Positions 1-9,886 of a stretch of DNA of 13,230 bases are shown here, piece after piece; the stretch's first letter is position 1; the number at the start of each line of letters is the position of its first letter. The position numbers and the translations under genes are program-made. Origin of the DNA: Planctomycetota bacterium. Its GTDB lineage: Bacteria; Planctomycetota; Phycisphaerae; Sedimentisphaerales; Anaerohalosphaeraceae. The stretch is from contig JAAYQH010000049.1 in NCBI GenBank assembly GCA_012519365.1, forward strand, positions 1 to 13,230, given 5' to 3'. Below the pieces are notes generated by a model. That model worked only from the letters and a program-made list of their open reading frames with translations. It ran no database searches and was not told the origin of the DNA.

Positions 1-1404
<1,404 letters not shown>

Positions 1405-1405
1405 C

Positions 1406-1426
1406 ACGATAGACTATTCCTATCGT
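1406..1426. repeat. perfect 7-bp inverted repeat between lacZ and the lipoprotein gene
   Basis: ACGATAG (1406-1412) and CTATCGT (1420-1426) are perfect inverted arms separated by 7 bases. The left arm starts just after the lacZ stop codon. A TTGACA hexamer (1401-1406), made from the lacZ stop codon and its flanks, lies at its left edge. No T tract follows, so it is not a standard terminator. It could be an operator in the lipoprotein promoter region or a stabilising 3' hairpin; the sequence does not decide. Confidence 0.45.
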
Positions 1427-1471
1427 AAACACAGAAAATGGAAGTTCAATCAATCGAGAAAGGACACGGAA

Positions 1472-1972
1472 ATGAAACAGACACTCGTTGTGGGTATTGT
1501 CGCGGCAGTACTGCTGCTGACAGGTTGTGAAAACCAGGAATTGGTGACGTGCCGCGAGGACAATCAACTGCTCAAGACGCAAACCGCCTCGCTGCGTGAG
1601 CAGCTGGAGCAGACCCGCTCAACCCTTCAGCAAAAAGAGGCGGAAATCGCCAGAATTAAGACAGAAAACACCGAGATGCAACAGCAGGCGATCGAAAGCA
1701 TTATGATGATGCTGAAAAAGGAAGAAGAGCGTGCCAAAAAACTTCAGGCGACGCTGACCGAAAAAGAAGATGCGCTCAAGGTCGAACAGCGCAAAAACGC
1801 CGCTTTGGAGCAACAAGTTGCCGCCTTAAAGCAGCAGGTAGAAGGCCTTAAATCCGACCTGGCAACGGCCGAGCGAACTCTTGAAAGGCTTCGGTCTGAT
1901 TTGGATAAGGCCAATCAGTCGATTGAAGCCCTTCGATCGCAGGCCCAGCAGGCCGCTGAGCCGACTCAATAG
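1472..1972 (+). CDS. small coiled-coil lipoprotein, function unknown
   Basis: This 166-residue protein begins with a lipoprotein signal: K2, a hydrophobic stretch at residues 5-16 and the lipobox LLTGC, with C19 as the predicted lipidated cysteine. E20 follows it, not aspartate, so by the enterobacterial Lol rule outer-membrane placement would be favoured; whether that rule holds here is unknown. Nearly all of the mature protein (about residues 30-160) is predicted coiled coil, rich in Gln, Glu, Lys and Leu with heptad-like spacing and no proline until close to the end. A second cysteine sits at position 27. The ATG is supported by AAAGGA (1459-1464), 7 bases upstream. A strong terminator follows, so it is probably monocistronic or the last gene of its unit. 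I recognise no specific family. An envelope spacer or peptidoglycan-tethering role is possible by analogy with Lpp-like proteins, but this is a guess from structure only. Confidence 0.85.
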   Translation: MKQTLVVGIVAAVLLLTGCENQELVTCREDNQLLKTQTASLREQLEQTRSTLQQKEAEIARIKTENTEMQQQAIESIMMMLKKEEERAKKLQATLTEKEDALKVEQRKNAALEQQVAALKQQVEGLKSDLATAERTLERLRSDLDKANQSIEALRSQAQQAAEPTQ

Positions 1973-1998
1973 CACAGCAAGGTCAGCCGATGGTTTTC

Positions 1999-2037
1999 AA
2001 CGGTTCTGTGAATAGATTCACGGAACCGTTTTTTTTT
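1999..2037 (+). terminator. intrinsic terminator after the lipoprotein gene
   Basis: Arms AACGGTTCTGTGAAT (1999-2013) and ATTCACGGAACCGTT (2016-2030) form a 15-bp stem with one G-U pair and a minimal loop, running directly into a T tract (2029-2037). This is a textbook Rho-independent terminator 27 bases past the lipoprotein stop. It separates that gene from the chemotaxis operon. Confidence 0.93.
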
Positions 2038-2368
2038 GCTTTCCTGCAGCCCGTGACCCTGCAAGCCTCGACCGTTCGTTGAGAGGCAACGCCTTATGGG
2101 CCGCGCGGACGGTGTTTTATCGGCCGGTCTTGGGGCTGAAACAGCAATGGGAATCGAAAACGCAAAACCTTATCCCATTCCCTTGTCGCCGCCATGTCTC
2201 CACTTGCGAAATGCACCCTCTTAAAAATCGCTTTTAATGCAGGTTTGGGGGCACATTATCGGAGGTGCCCGCTGTGTGCGGGGCAAACGCATAGAGTCTT
2301 TGACTTTTAATGGCCGGTAGAAAACAGCCGAGGGGGGCGAAAAGTTAAAAACGACCCCGACTTTCCAT

Positions 2369-2396
2369 AAACTAACGGCGATAACCGGTCGATAAG
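2369..2396 (+). promoter_or_regulatory. candidate sigma-28 (FliA-type) promoter for the che operon
   Basis: TAAA (2369-2372) is followed after 16 bases by GTCGATAA (2389-2396). The known FliA consensus is TAAA-N15-GCCGATAA, so the -10 matches at 7 of 8 positions, the -35 core is exact and the spacer is one base long. A second -10-like box, GGCGATAA (2378-2385), overlaps without a correctly spaced -35. The position is right: downstream of a terminator, about 95 bases before the preferred cheW start. Sigma-28 control of che operons is established in E. coli; its use here is inferred. Confidence 0.4.
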
Positions 2397-2479
2397 AAGG
2401 CGTTGAGATGGTGGAGTGAAGGCGTTTGATTTGTCCACAGAGATAGACTCAAGAGACAAGGCAAGAGTTGGTTCAAAAC

Positions 2480-2483
2480 AGGA
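2480..2483 (+). promoter_or_regulatory. cheW: ribosome binding site deciding the cheW start
   Basis: AGGA lies 7 bases before the ATG at 2491. The alternative GTG at 2416 has no comparably placed site and would add 25 residues with no CheW resemblance. Confidence 0.6.
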
Positions 2484-2490
2484 TAAGGCT

Positions 2491-2988
2491 ATGGAAAAAA
2501 CGACAGTTGCAGAAAAAACACGGGCACGAGAAGGCAAATATCTGACTTTCAAACTGGGGCGTGAGGAATATGGGATTGAGATTCTGAAAGTCCGCGAGAT
2601 TATCGGGTATATGGCGATTACGGCTGTGCCGAGAGCGCCGGAATACATCAAAGGCGTGATCAATTTGCGGGGCCAGGTCATTCCGGTGCTGGATCTGCGC
2701 AGCCGGTTTGGGATGGACGCGGCTGAGGTTACCGAGCAGACGTGTATCATTGTGGCCGACGTCAGTCAGCGGGGTCGGCGGTTTAACGCAGGGCTTGTGG
2801 TCGATCAGGTTCAGGAAGTGCTGGACATTGCGGGGGACCATATCGAAGATGCTCCGCAATTCGGCAATAACGTCCAAACGGATATCATTCTCGGCATCGG
2901 GAAAATCAACGACACCATCAAGATTCTGCTGGACATTGACAAGGTGCTGGACAACGTCAGCATCGGAGAAATGTCCCGGGACATCTAA
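2491..2988 (+). CDS. cheW: chemotaxis coupling protein CheW
   Basis: The 165-residue protein is a single CheW domain that bridges chemoreceptors and the P5 domain of CheA at the cytoplasmic face of receptor arrays. It starts with a short charged tail, then GKYLTFKLGREEYGIEI (from residue 15), the conserved VPRAPEYIKGVINLRG block (residues 46-61, including the typical NLRG arginine R60), VIPVLDLRSRFG, and the second subdomain with AGLVVDQVQEVLDI and ILGIGKI. Length is normal for the family. An in-frame GTG at 2416 would give 190 residues; the ATG at 2491 is preferred for its ribosome site and because the CheW domain starts soon after it. It is the first gene of the operon, and cheY follows after 51 bases. 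The receptors it must couple are encoded elsewhere. Confidence 0.95.
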   Translation: MEKTTVAEKTRAREGKYLTFKLGREEYGIEILKVREIIGYMAITAVPRAPEYIKGVINLRGQVIPVLDLRSRFGMDAAEVTEQTCIIVADVSQRGRRFNAGLVVDQVQEVLDIAGDHIEDAPQFGNNVQTDIILGIGKINDTIKILLDIDKVLDNVSIGEMSRDI

Positions 2989-3039
2989 GCTCGATGCATT
3001 GAACGGCGGTTCGCAATTCAAACACGAAAGGGATATACC

Positions 3040-3414
3040 ATGGCAAAATCATTGATGATTGTAGATGATTCGGCAACAATGCGCAAAATCATTATGCGCA
3101 CCGTTCGAATGTCGGGGCTTGAGTTTGACCGGACGGAGGAAGCCGGCAACGGCAAAGAGGCCCTCGAAAAGCTGCAAGCCTCGCCGGTGGATATTGTGTT
3201 GTGCGATATCAATATGCCGGAGATGAGCGGCACGGAGATGGTTAAAGAGGCCCGCAAGATCGACTGCTGCCAGGCGACCAAGATCATTATGGTCTCCACG
3301 GAAAGCGCCGAAGAGCTGATCAACAGCGTGATGGCCGATGGCGCCAACGGTTATATTACCAAACCGTTTACGCCAGAAAAGTTTCAGGAAAAACTGGCGC
3401 CCTTTATGAACTGA
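3040..3414 (+). CDS. cheY: chemotaxis response regulator CheY
   Basis: This 124-residue protein is a stand-alone receiver domain. All signature residues are present: the acidic pair D9/D10, the phospho-acceptor D56 in CDINMPEMSG, the switch hydroxyl S86 in MVSTES, the aromatic Y105 and the invariant K108 in ITKPF. CheY takes phosphate from CheA and carries the signal to the flagellar switch (or another motility output). The ATG is preceded by AAAGGGA (3027-3033), 6 bases upstream. No output domain is fused, and its place between cheW and cheX fits CheY rather than an unrelated receiver. Two CheX/CheC-type proteins encoded just downstream are its probable phosphatases. Confidence 0.95.
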   Translation: MAKSLMIVDDSATMRKIIMRTVRMSGLEFDRTEEAGNGKEALEKLQASPVDIVLCDINMPEMSGTEMVKEARKIDCCQATKIIMVSTESAEELINSVMADGANGYITKPFTPEKFQEKLAPFMN

Positions 3415-3458
3415 CGGAACGCCACATATACGTCGAAAACTACAATTGGGAGACAATT

Positions 3459-3950
3459 ATGCTGGAGCAACTTACACTCCAAGATACAGTCCTTGATGCC
3501 GCACGGGAAGTCTTTGAGACAATGATTTTTATGGATATCGAAACCAGCAGCGACGCATGCCCGAGCATTACCGGCGAGTCGCTGCTTGGGTCGATAACCT
3601 TTAAGGGGGATCTGGAAGGCTGTCTGGCGGTGTGTGTCAGTCAGTCCTGTGCTGATCGGATTGCCAAAAATATGCTGGGGATGGAGGCGGACGAATCGCT
3701 GACGATCGAAGAGGCCTGTGACGCCATCGGGGAAGTGGCCAATATGGTGATGGGCAGCATCAAAAGCCGTCTTCAACCTCTGTATCCGACACTTGAAGTG
3801 TCGATTCCGTCGGTGATTACGGGACGGGAGCTGAAAAACACCCTCGGCGAGAGAGCCGTCAAAACCATTGTCTGTGCCTGGCTGGATGGGCAGGAGGCGG
3901 CGGAATTTTCATTTTTATATCGGAAAAGCGCCTCTCAGAAAACACAATGA
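3459..3950 (+). CDS. cheX: CheX-family CheY-P phosphatase
   Basis: The 163-residue protein has the size and fold signature of CheX, which dephosphorylates CheY-P in bacteria lacking CheZ. The diagnostic helix reads DAIGEVANMVMGSIKS, giving the family motif E92-x2-N95 preceded by D88; the glutamate and asparagine are the catalytic pair in the CheC/CheX/FliY family. Only one such motif is present, as in CheX, whereas CheC usually has two. The N-terminal half shows the expected beta strands (LLGSITFKGDLEGCLAVCVS) and the C-terminal half another strand set ending in EFSFLY. Start: ATG after TGGGAG (3447-3452), 6 bases upstream. Its last four bases (ATGA) overlap the start of the next gene, so translation of the two is probably coupled and they may work together. 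Confidence 0.88.
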   Translation: MLEQLTLQDTVLDAAREVFETMIFMDIETSSDACPSITGESLLGSITFKGDLEGCLAVCVSQSCADRIAKNMLGMEADESLTIEEACDAIGEVANMVMGSIKSRLQPLYPTLEVSIPSVITGRELKNTLGERAVKTIVCAWLDGQEAAEFSFLYRKSASQKTQ

Positions 3951-5326
3951 GCTGCCCTTCTGAACAACTTGTCGCCTCGCTGGATACGCTGTCGCTTCAT
4001 GCGTTCGAGGCATTTTGCGAGGACATTGCGGCGATGTTCGGCAATACGGCCGAGTGCACCCAAGACAGCGCCGGACACGGTGCGTTGTCGGACCTGAAAC
4101 GTCAGTTCAAAAAACTGGCCGCGGTCAATCAGGTGCAGACGCAAGGGGTAATGGACGGGACGTTTCAAATTTTGCTGGATCAGGCTGGGCTGTTTGTGCT
4201 GGCCGGGGTATTTGTGATGCTGCCGGAAAAACGCGTCCTTGAAACCATCCGCAGCGGCACCCTCAAAGATGCCGACTATATCAACGACGCTATCAAAGAG
4301 GTGGGCAATCTGCTGGTTGGGTCCTGGGATCGGGTCTTTCGCGAAGAATTGAAAGACCATAAACATTTCAAACAAGCCGACACCTTCGTCGGGTCTATTT
4401 GGGACGATCCCGAATCGCATATTGGGCTGCACGCCGAGCAGGATTGTCGGTATGTCATCTGCCGGATGAAAGTGGACGAGTTTCCGGAGTTCAAATGCGC
4501 TGCGGTCTTTCCGGAGACGCTGTTTGAAACGCGCAGCGCGGGTAAATCGCCGGAAGAATCGACAGCACAAGAGAAGCCGGCCCCGACGGCCGAAACCGAA
4601 CCGGACAGCCAGACCCCTGAGTCGGCCTTCACCGTCGCGGGCGACAAATCGGACCCCCCTGCGGCCGAAGTAACGCCATCGGTTATTGAAGAGGCCTCAG
4701 CAGATACGCCGGCGCCGATAACAGAAGCGCCGCCGGTGATGGAATCGGAAAGGGACGAACCCATGCCGGGGCCGGTGAGCGAGGCCATTGCCCACTTAAC
4801 ACGGCAAGAGCCGATGCAGGCCGAATCGGAACCCGCTTTGACCGGTGCGAAGCTGCCGTCCCTGACCGCTGCGGCGATTATGAATCCGGCGGTGCTTTGG
4901 CTGGAGCCGGAGCAAACCGTGGAAGAGGCCCTGTCGCAAATGCAGCGGCACAATATCGGGTATATTCTGATCGGACGGGATGGACACCTGGAAGGGCTGG
5001 TGTCGCGCAGCGATATAGCGGCAGCGATCAGTCCTTACTTGCGTCCCGTGTTCGCTCACTGGCGACGTCCCGTCGATGATGCAACGCTGAAAATCCGCAT
5101 TCAGTGGTTTATGAGCCGTACGGTCCATACAATTTCGCCGGACGCCCCGCTGGAAAAGATCATGCAAACAATGATGCAGCACGCGGTGCGGGGGCTTCCG
5201 GTCATGGACACCGACGGTCAAATCCTCGGACTGGTCACGGTGTATGAGGTCTTTGCCGCCCTGCTGAACAGGTCGGGGCTTTGCCTGACAGGCCGTCCGC
5301 ACCAGGCGCCGCCCGGTGTCCGCTGA
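3947..5326 (+). CDS. CheX-like phosphatase domain fused to a CBS-domain pair
   Basis: The 459-residue protein has three parts. Residues 1 to about 195 resemble CheX/CheC: the helix NDAIKEVGNLLVGSWDRVF carries D114, E118 and N121, the catalytic E-x2-N pattern. Residues 196-300 are a linker rich in Pro, Glu, Ala and Thr. Residues about 305-445 form two CBS motifs: the first with IMNPAVLWLEPEQTVEEALS and GLVSRSDIAAAI, the second with FMSRTVHTISPDAPLEKIMQ, VRGLPVMDTDGQILGLVTVY. CBS pairs usually bind adenine nucleotides or related ligands and gate the attached domain. The likely role is CheY-P dephosphorylation tuned by cell energy state; activity and ligand are inferred. The start overlaps cheX by ATGA. 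Rather than a phosphatase it could be a CheD-binding or scaffolding protein. I know of no named gene with this order. Confidence 0.82.
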   Translation: MSCPSEQLVASLDTLSLHAFEAFCEDIAAMFGNTAECTQDSAGHGALSDLKRQFKKLAAVNQVQTQGVMDGTFQILLDQAGLFVLAGVFVMLPEKRVLETIRSGTLKDADYINDAIKEVGNLLVGSWDRVFREELKDHKHFKQADTFVGSIWDDPESHIGLHAEQDCRYVICRMKVDEFPEFKCAAVFPETLFETRSAGKSPEESTAQEKPAPTAETEPDSQTPESAFTVAGDKSDPPAAEVTPSVIEEASADTPAPITEAPPVMESERDEPMPGPVSEAIAHLTRQEPMQAESEPALTGAKLPSLTAAAIMNPAVLWLEPEQTVEEALSQMQRHNIGYILIGRDGHLEGLVSRSDIAAAISPYLRPVFAHWRRPVDDATLKIRIQWFMSRTVHTISPDAPLEKIMQTMMQHAVRGLPVMDTDGQILGLVTVYEVFAALLNRSGLCLTGRPHQAPPGVR

Positions 5327-5361
5327 ATCGGGACGTTAAGGAAAGCAAACAGGACAGAATA

Positions 5362-7401
5362 ATGGATCATAAAGAACAGATCTGCCAGCTGCTTGAAGAG
5401 GCCGCCGCAACGATTACCCTGTTGGATGTACAGGATACGCAGGAGGTGCGTGCCTTCGAGGAAATACTGGGACAGTTAAGCAGTGCGGCTCAGCAGGCGG
5501 CCCAGGCCGACGAACAGTTGAAGGTGTTTTATGCCCTGAGCCGTGAGGCTGCTGAGTGTGTACGGCAGCTTACAACGGCTGGCTCAAAAGACGTTGAAGC
5601 CCGCCTGGACACCCTTAACGCGTCCGTGATGGAAATGCAGCGGCTACTTGAGCAGGCCAGCTATGATTCAAGCGGTTCTCAGGCCGTTGCCGCCGCCGAA
5701 GCGGTTTTCAGTCAGGACGATATTCCACTGATCCAGGATTTTATCGCCGAGTCCCGCGAACATATCGAATCGGCTGAAGCGGCGCTGCTGGAGCTGGAAA
5801 ACAACCCGAAAAACAATGAAGTGCTCAACCAGATTTTTCGCTGCTTTCATACCATCAAAGGCATGGCGGGATTTCTCAATCTGAATGCGATCAATGGGCT
5901 GGCCCATGCGGCGGAAAACCTGCTGGATATGGCCCGAAAAGAACAGCTGCTGCTGACCGGAACCAACTGCGACGCGGTATTTTCTTCGATTGATATGCTC
6001 AAGTCCATGCTGGTGGACCTCGAAAAGGCCATCGAAAGCGGCAGCGGCGTCAGCGAGCCGGCCGGTTTGTCTGCCCTGCTTGAGCATTTGCACACCTGTG
6101 CGGACGGACAGGCGGAGACAGCCTCTACCCCGCCAAACGACCCTGTCTTGGACGAGAAAACCGATCAGACCATCGATACCCTGCTGGATACGCCGGCTAA
6201 AGAAACGGAGAAAAAAACCGGCCAAACAACGGCCGGCGGCATCGAAAAAATAAAGGTCAACACCACCAAACTGGATGATTTAATCAATATGACCGGCGAG
6301 CTGGCGATTGCCCAATTGATGATCGCCGAAGAAGTCAAACAAAGCGTTCAGACCGACAGTGCCCTGTTTCGCAAAGTGGCCCAGCAAAATAAAATCGTCC
6401 GTGAACTGCAGGAATTGTCGATGTCGATGCGGATGGTTCCGATTCAGGGGGCGTTTCAAAAGATGAGCCGGCTGGTGCGCGATTTGTCCAAAAAGGCCGG
6501 CAAAAACATCCGGTTGATTACGTCGGGCGAAGAGACCGAGCTGGATCGCAACATTGTCGAAAAGATTACCGATCCGCTGGTGCATATGATGCGCAATTCC
6601 GTCGATCATGGGATTGAAACGCCCGAGGAGCGCAAGGCCAAAGGCAAACCGCCCCAGGGGACGGTCCGGCTGAGCGCCTCTCATCAGGCCGGCAGCATTC
6701 TGATCGAAATCGAAGACGACGGGCGCGGCCTGCGCCGTGAGAAATTAATTCAAAAAGCCGTCGAAAAAGGGCTTATCTCAGCGCATCAGGAATTAAGCGA
6801 CCAAGAGGTGTTCGGTCTGATTTTTCAGGCGGGGTTTTCGACCGCCGAAAAAATCTCCGATGTATCCGGTCGGGGCGTCGGAATGGATGTGGTGCGAAAA
6901 AATATCGAAAGCCTCGGCGGCAAAATCGACATTCAAAGCACTCCCGATGCAGGGACCACTTTCCTTATTCGTCTGCCGCTGACGCTGGCCATTATCGACG
7001 GGCAAATTGTCACCATCGCCGACCAACGCTACATCATCCCGATAAACTCGATTGTCGGCAGCGTGCGTCCGACAGGCGATCAGATTCGCACTGTTCAGGA
7101 TCGGGGCGAGGTTGCTTTGATCCGCGGGGAATTGATTCCGCTGGTCAGACTGGGGAGTCTGTTTTCGGTCAGCGGCGGCATACAAGAGCCGAGCGAAGCG
7201 CTGCTGGTGGTCGTGGAAGAAGGCTGTCGAAGATGCGCTTTGCTTGTGGATGACTTGCTTGGCCAACAGCAGGTGGTGATCAAAAACCTGTCAGGATTGG
7301 GCAAGATTAAAGGCATCTCCGGCGGAGCGATAATGGGCGACGGACGCATCAGTCTGATTCTGGACGTGCCGGGGCTGATTGATTTGTCGCAGGACCGATA
7401 A
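5362..7401 (+). CDS. cheA: chemotaxis histidine kinase CheA, with extra N-terminal region
   Basis: The 679-residue kinase phosphorylates itself and passes phosphate to CheY and CheB. Order: an extra helical region (1-118); the Hpt/P1 domain (about 119-225) with phospho-accepting H163 in FHTIKGMAGFL; a low-complexity linker (226-293) where the CheY-binding P2 domain normally lies; P3 dimerisation (from 294, IEKIKVNTTKLDDLINMTGE); the ATPase (about 375-545) with N box HMMRNSVDHG (N412, H416), G1 box DDGRG (452-456) and G2 box GRGVGM (503-508); and a CheW-like P5 domain (545-679). The catalytic boxes are intact. The frame is open from a TTG at 5281, but the ATG at 5362 has AGGA (5351-5354) 7 bases upstream and avoids overlap with the preceding gene, so it is preferred. 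The N-terminal region is not a second Hpt: it has no H-x2-K-G motif. Confidence 0.95.
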   Translation: MDHKEQICQLLEEAAATITLLDVQDTQEVRAFEEILGQLSSAAQQAAQADEQLKVFYALSREAAECVRQLTTAGSKDVEARLDTLNASVMEMQRLLEQASYDSSGSQAVAAAEAVFSQDDIPLIQDFIAESREHIESAEAALLELENNPKNNEVLNQIFRCFHTIKGMAGFLNLNAINGLAHAAENLLDMARKEQLLLTGTNCDAVFSSIDMLKSMLVDLEKAIESGSGVSEPAGLSALLEHLHTCADGQAETASTPPNDPVLDEKTDQTIDTLLDTPAKETEKKTGQTTAGGIEKIKVNTTKLDDLINMTGELAIAQLMIAEEVKQSVQTDSALFRKVAQQNKIVRELQELSMSMRMVPIQGAFQKMSRLVRDLSKKAGKNIRLITSGEETELDRNIVEKITDPLVHMMRNSVDHGIETPEERKAKGKPPQGTVRLSASHQAGSILIEIEDDGRGLRREKLIQKAVEKGLISAHQELSDQEVFGLIFQAGFSTAEKISDVSGRGVGMDVVRKNIESLGGKIDIQSTPDAGTTFLIRLPLTLAIIDGQIVTIADQRYIIPINSIVGSVRPTGDQIRTVQDRGEVALIRGELIPLVRLGSLFSVSGGIQEPSEALLVVVEEGCRRCALLVDDLLGQQQVVIKNLSGLGKIKGISGGAIMGDGRISLILDVPGLIDLSQDR

Positions 7402-7404
7402 GCC

Positions 7405-7412
7405 AGAGGAGG
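7405..7412 (+). promoter_or_regulatory. cheR: strong ribosome binding site deciding the cheR start
   Basis: AGAGGAGG lies 5 bases before the ATG at 7418 and 3 bases after the cheA stop. It settles the start against an in-frame TTG at 7379 inside cheA. Confidence 0.8.
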
Positions 7413-7417
7413 CGAGG

Positions 7418-8272
7418 ATGTTTGAATCCCTTATTATCGATGATACCCTGACGCTGACGGATGATGAGTTCGAGCAAATCAGCACGTTGGTTTATGACCA
7501 TTGCGGGATCAATCTGCACAACGGCAAAAAGGAACTGGTGCGTTCGCGTCTGGCCAAGATTCTGCGTCAAAGGCGGCTGACAAGTTTCTCAGCGTATATG
7601 GAGTATGTCTGCGCCGATACTACCGGGCAGGCGTTTTCGGAACTGATCGACTCGCTGAGTACCAATCTGACCAGTTTCTTTCGCGAATCGATTCATTTTG
7701 AATTTTTGGCCACGACATTTTTGCCGGAGCTGATCGCCCGAAAGCAGCACGACCCAACCCCGCGTCTTCGCGGCTGGAGCGCGGGGTGTTCGTCCGGCGA
7801 AGAGCCTTATTCTATCGCCATTACCTTGCTGGAGGCCCTGCCGCACCGGCCCCGGTGGGATGTGAAACTGCTGGCCACGGATATCTCCACACGGATCCTC
7901 AAGCGCGCCGAGGAGGGGGTGTATGAGCCTGAGCGTGTCGAGCCGGTCCCCGGGGCCCTGAAGAACCGCTACCTGATCAGCCGGAGCCGACCCCACGGTA
8001 AACGGTACGAGATAGCGCCAGCGCTGCGTCAGATTGTCGTGTTTAAGTATCTTAATCTGATGGGTGAATGGCCGTTTCGGGGGCCGTTTGATTTTATCTT
8101 CTGCAGAAACGTAATGATTTACTTTGATAAACCCACTCAACAGCGGCTGATTGATCGATTTTGGCAGGTGCTTGCGCCGGGGGGGATATTGTTTACCGGA
8201 CATTCCGAATCCCTGACAGGGATTCGACACAACTTCCGGTATATCCAGCCGACCATTTACCGGAAAGGATGA
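7418..8272 (+). CDS. cheR: chemoreceptor glutamate methyltransferase CheR
   Basis: The 284-residue enzyme transfers methyl groups from S-adenosylmethionine to glutamates of chemoreceptors, opposing CheB during adaptation. The N-terminal helical domain (about 1-85) ends in the typical STNLTSFFRE (81-90). The SAM-binding domain follows with WSAGCSSGEEPYSIA (120-134), LLATDIS (151-157), YLNLM, DFIFCRNVMIYFD (225-237) and LAPGGILFTGHSE (252-264), all hallmarks of CheR. Length is normal and no TPR extension is present. It begins 16 bases after the cheA stop behind a strong ribosome site. Its stop overlaps an ATG at 8269 in the cheD frame, so cheR and cheD are probably translationally coupled. No frameshift or missing key motif is seen. 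Confidence 0.95.
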   Translation: MFESLIIDDTLTLTDDEFEQISTLVYDHCGINLHNGKKELVRSRLAKILRQRRLTSFSAYMEYVCADTTGQAFSELIDSLSTNLTSFFRESIHFEFLATTFLPELIARKQHDPTPRLRGWSAGCSSGEEPYSIAITLLEALPHRPRWDVKLLATDISTRILKRAEEGVYEPERVEPVPGALKNRYLISRSRPHGKRYEIAPALRQIVVFKYLNLMGEWPFRGPFDFIFCRNVMIYFDKPTQQRLIDRFWQVLAPGGILFTGHSESLTGIRHNFRYIQPTIYRKG

Positions 8273-8274
8273 GC

Positions 8275-9832
<1,558 letters not shown>

Positions 9833-9886
9833 CAGACAAAATACTGTTTGTTTGTGCACGATTATCGTAAGCCGGGCATAAATTTT

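Larger units (their letters stand above)
2038..2490. other. gene-free leader region upstream of the chemotaxis operon
   Basis: About 450 bases hold no convincing gene. What can be seen: a 7-bp inverted repeat AATGGGA/TCCCATT (2146-2152 and 2173-2179), a 6-bp repeat GGGCAC/GTGCCC (2249-2254 and 2265-2270), and a sigma-28-like promoter candidate at 2369-2396. The cheW frame stays open upstream to a GTG at 2416, so bases 2416-2490 could code for 25 extra residues, but this stretch looks unlike CheW. I see no tRNA and no riboswitch core that I can defend. Confidence 0.5.

Noticed and set aside
2275..2330. Possible cyclic-di-GMP (GEMM) riboswitch, because of GGGGCAAACGC and GGCCGGTAG
   Set aside because: The required second core (GGACGCAAAGCC-like) and the paired helices are absent; the resemblance is only a few bases.
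2416..2490. GTG start adding 25 residues to CheW
   Set aside because: No well-placed ribosome site and no CheW similarity in the extra residues; the ATG at 2491 has AGGA at a 7-base spacing.
2473..3021. Minus-strand open frame opposite cheW
   Set aside because: The cheW frame is fully explained by family motifs; the antisense product has no domain or ribosome site.
4276..4953. Minus-strand Ser/Gly/Ala-rich frame opposite the CheX-CBS linker
   Set aside because: It mirrors the Pro/Glu/Ala-rich linker codons and is a compositional artefact.
5281..5361. TTG start for cheA overlapping the CBS gene
   Set aside because: It would overlap the upstream gene by 46 bases with no matching ribosome site; the ATG at 5362 is better placed.
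8161..8274. Longer start for CheD inside cheR
   Set aside because: The extra residues are out-of-frame cheR sequence; CheD family similarity starts only after 8275.
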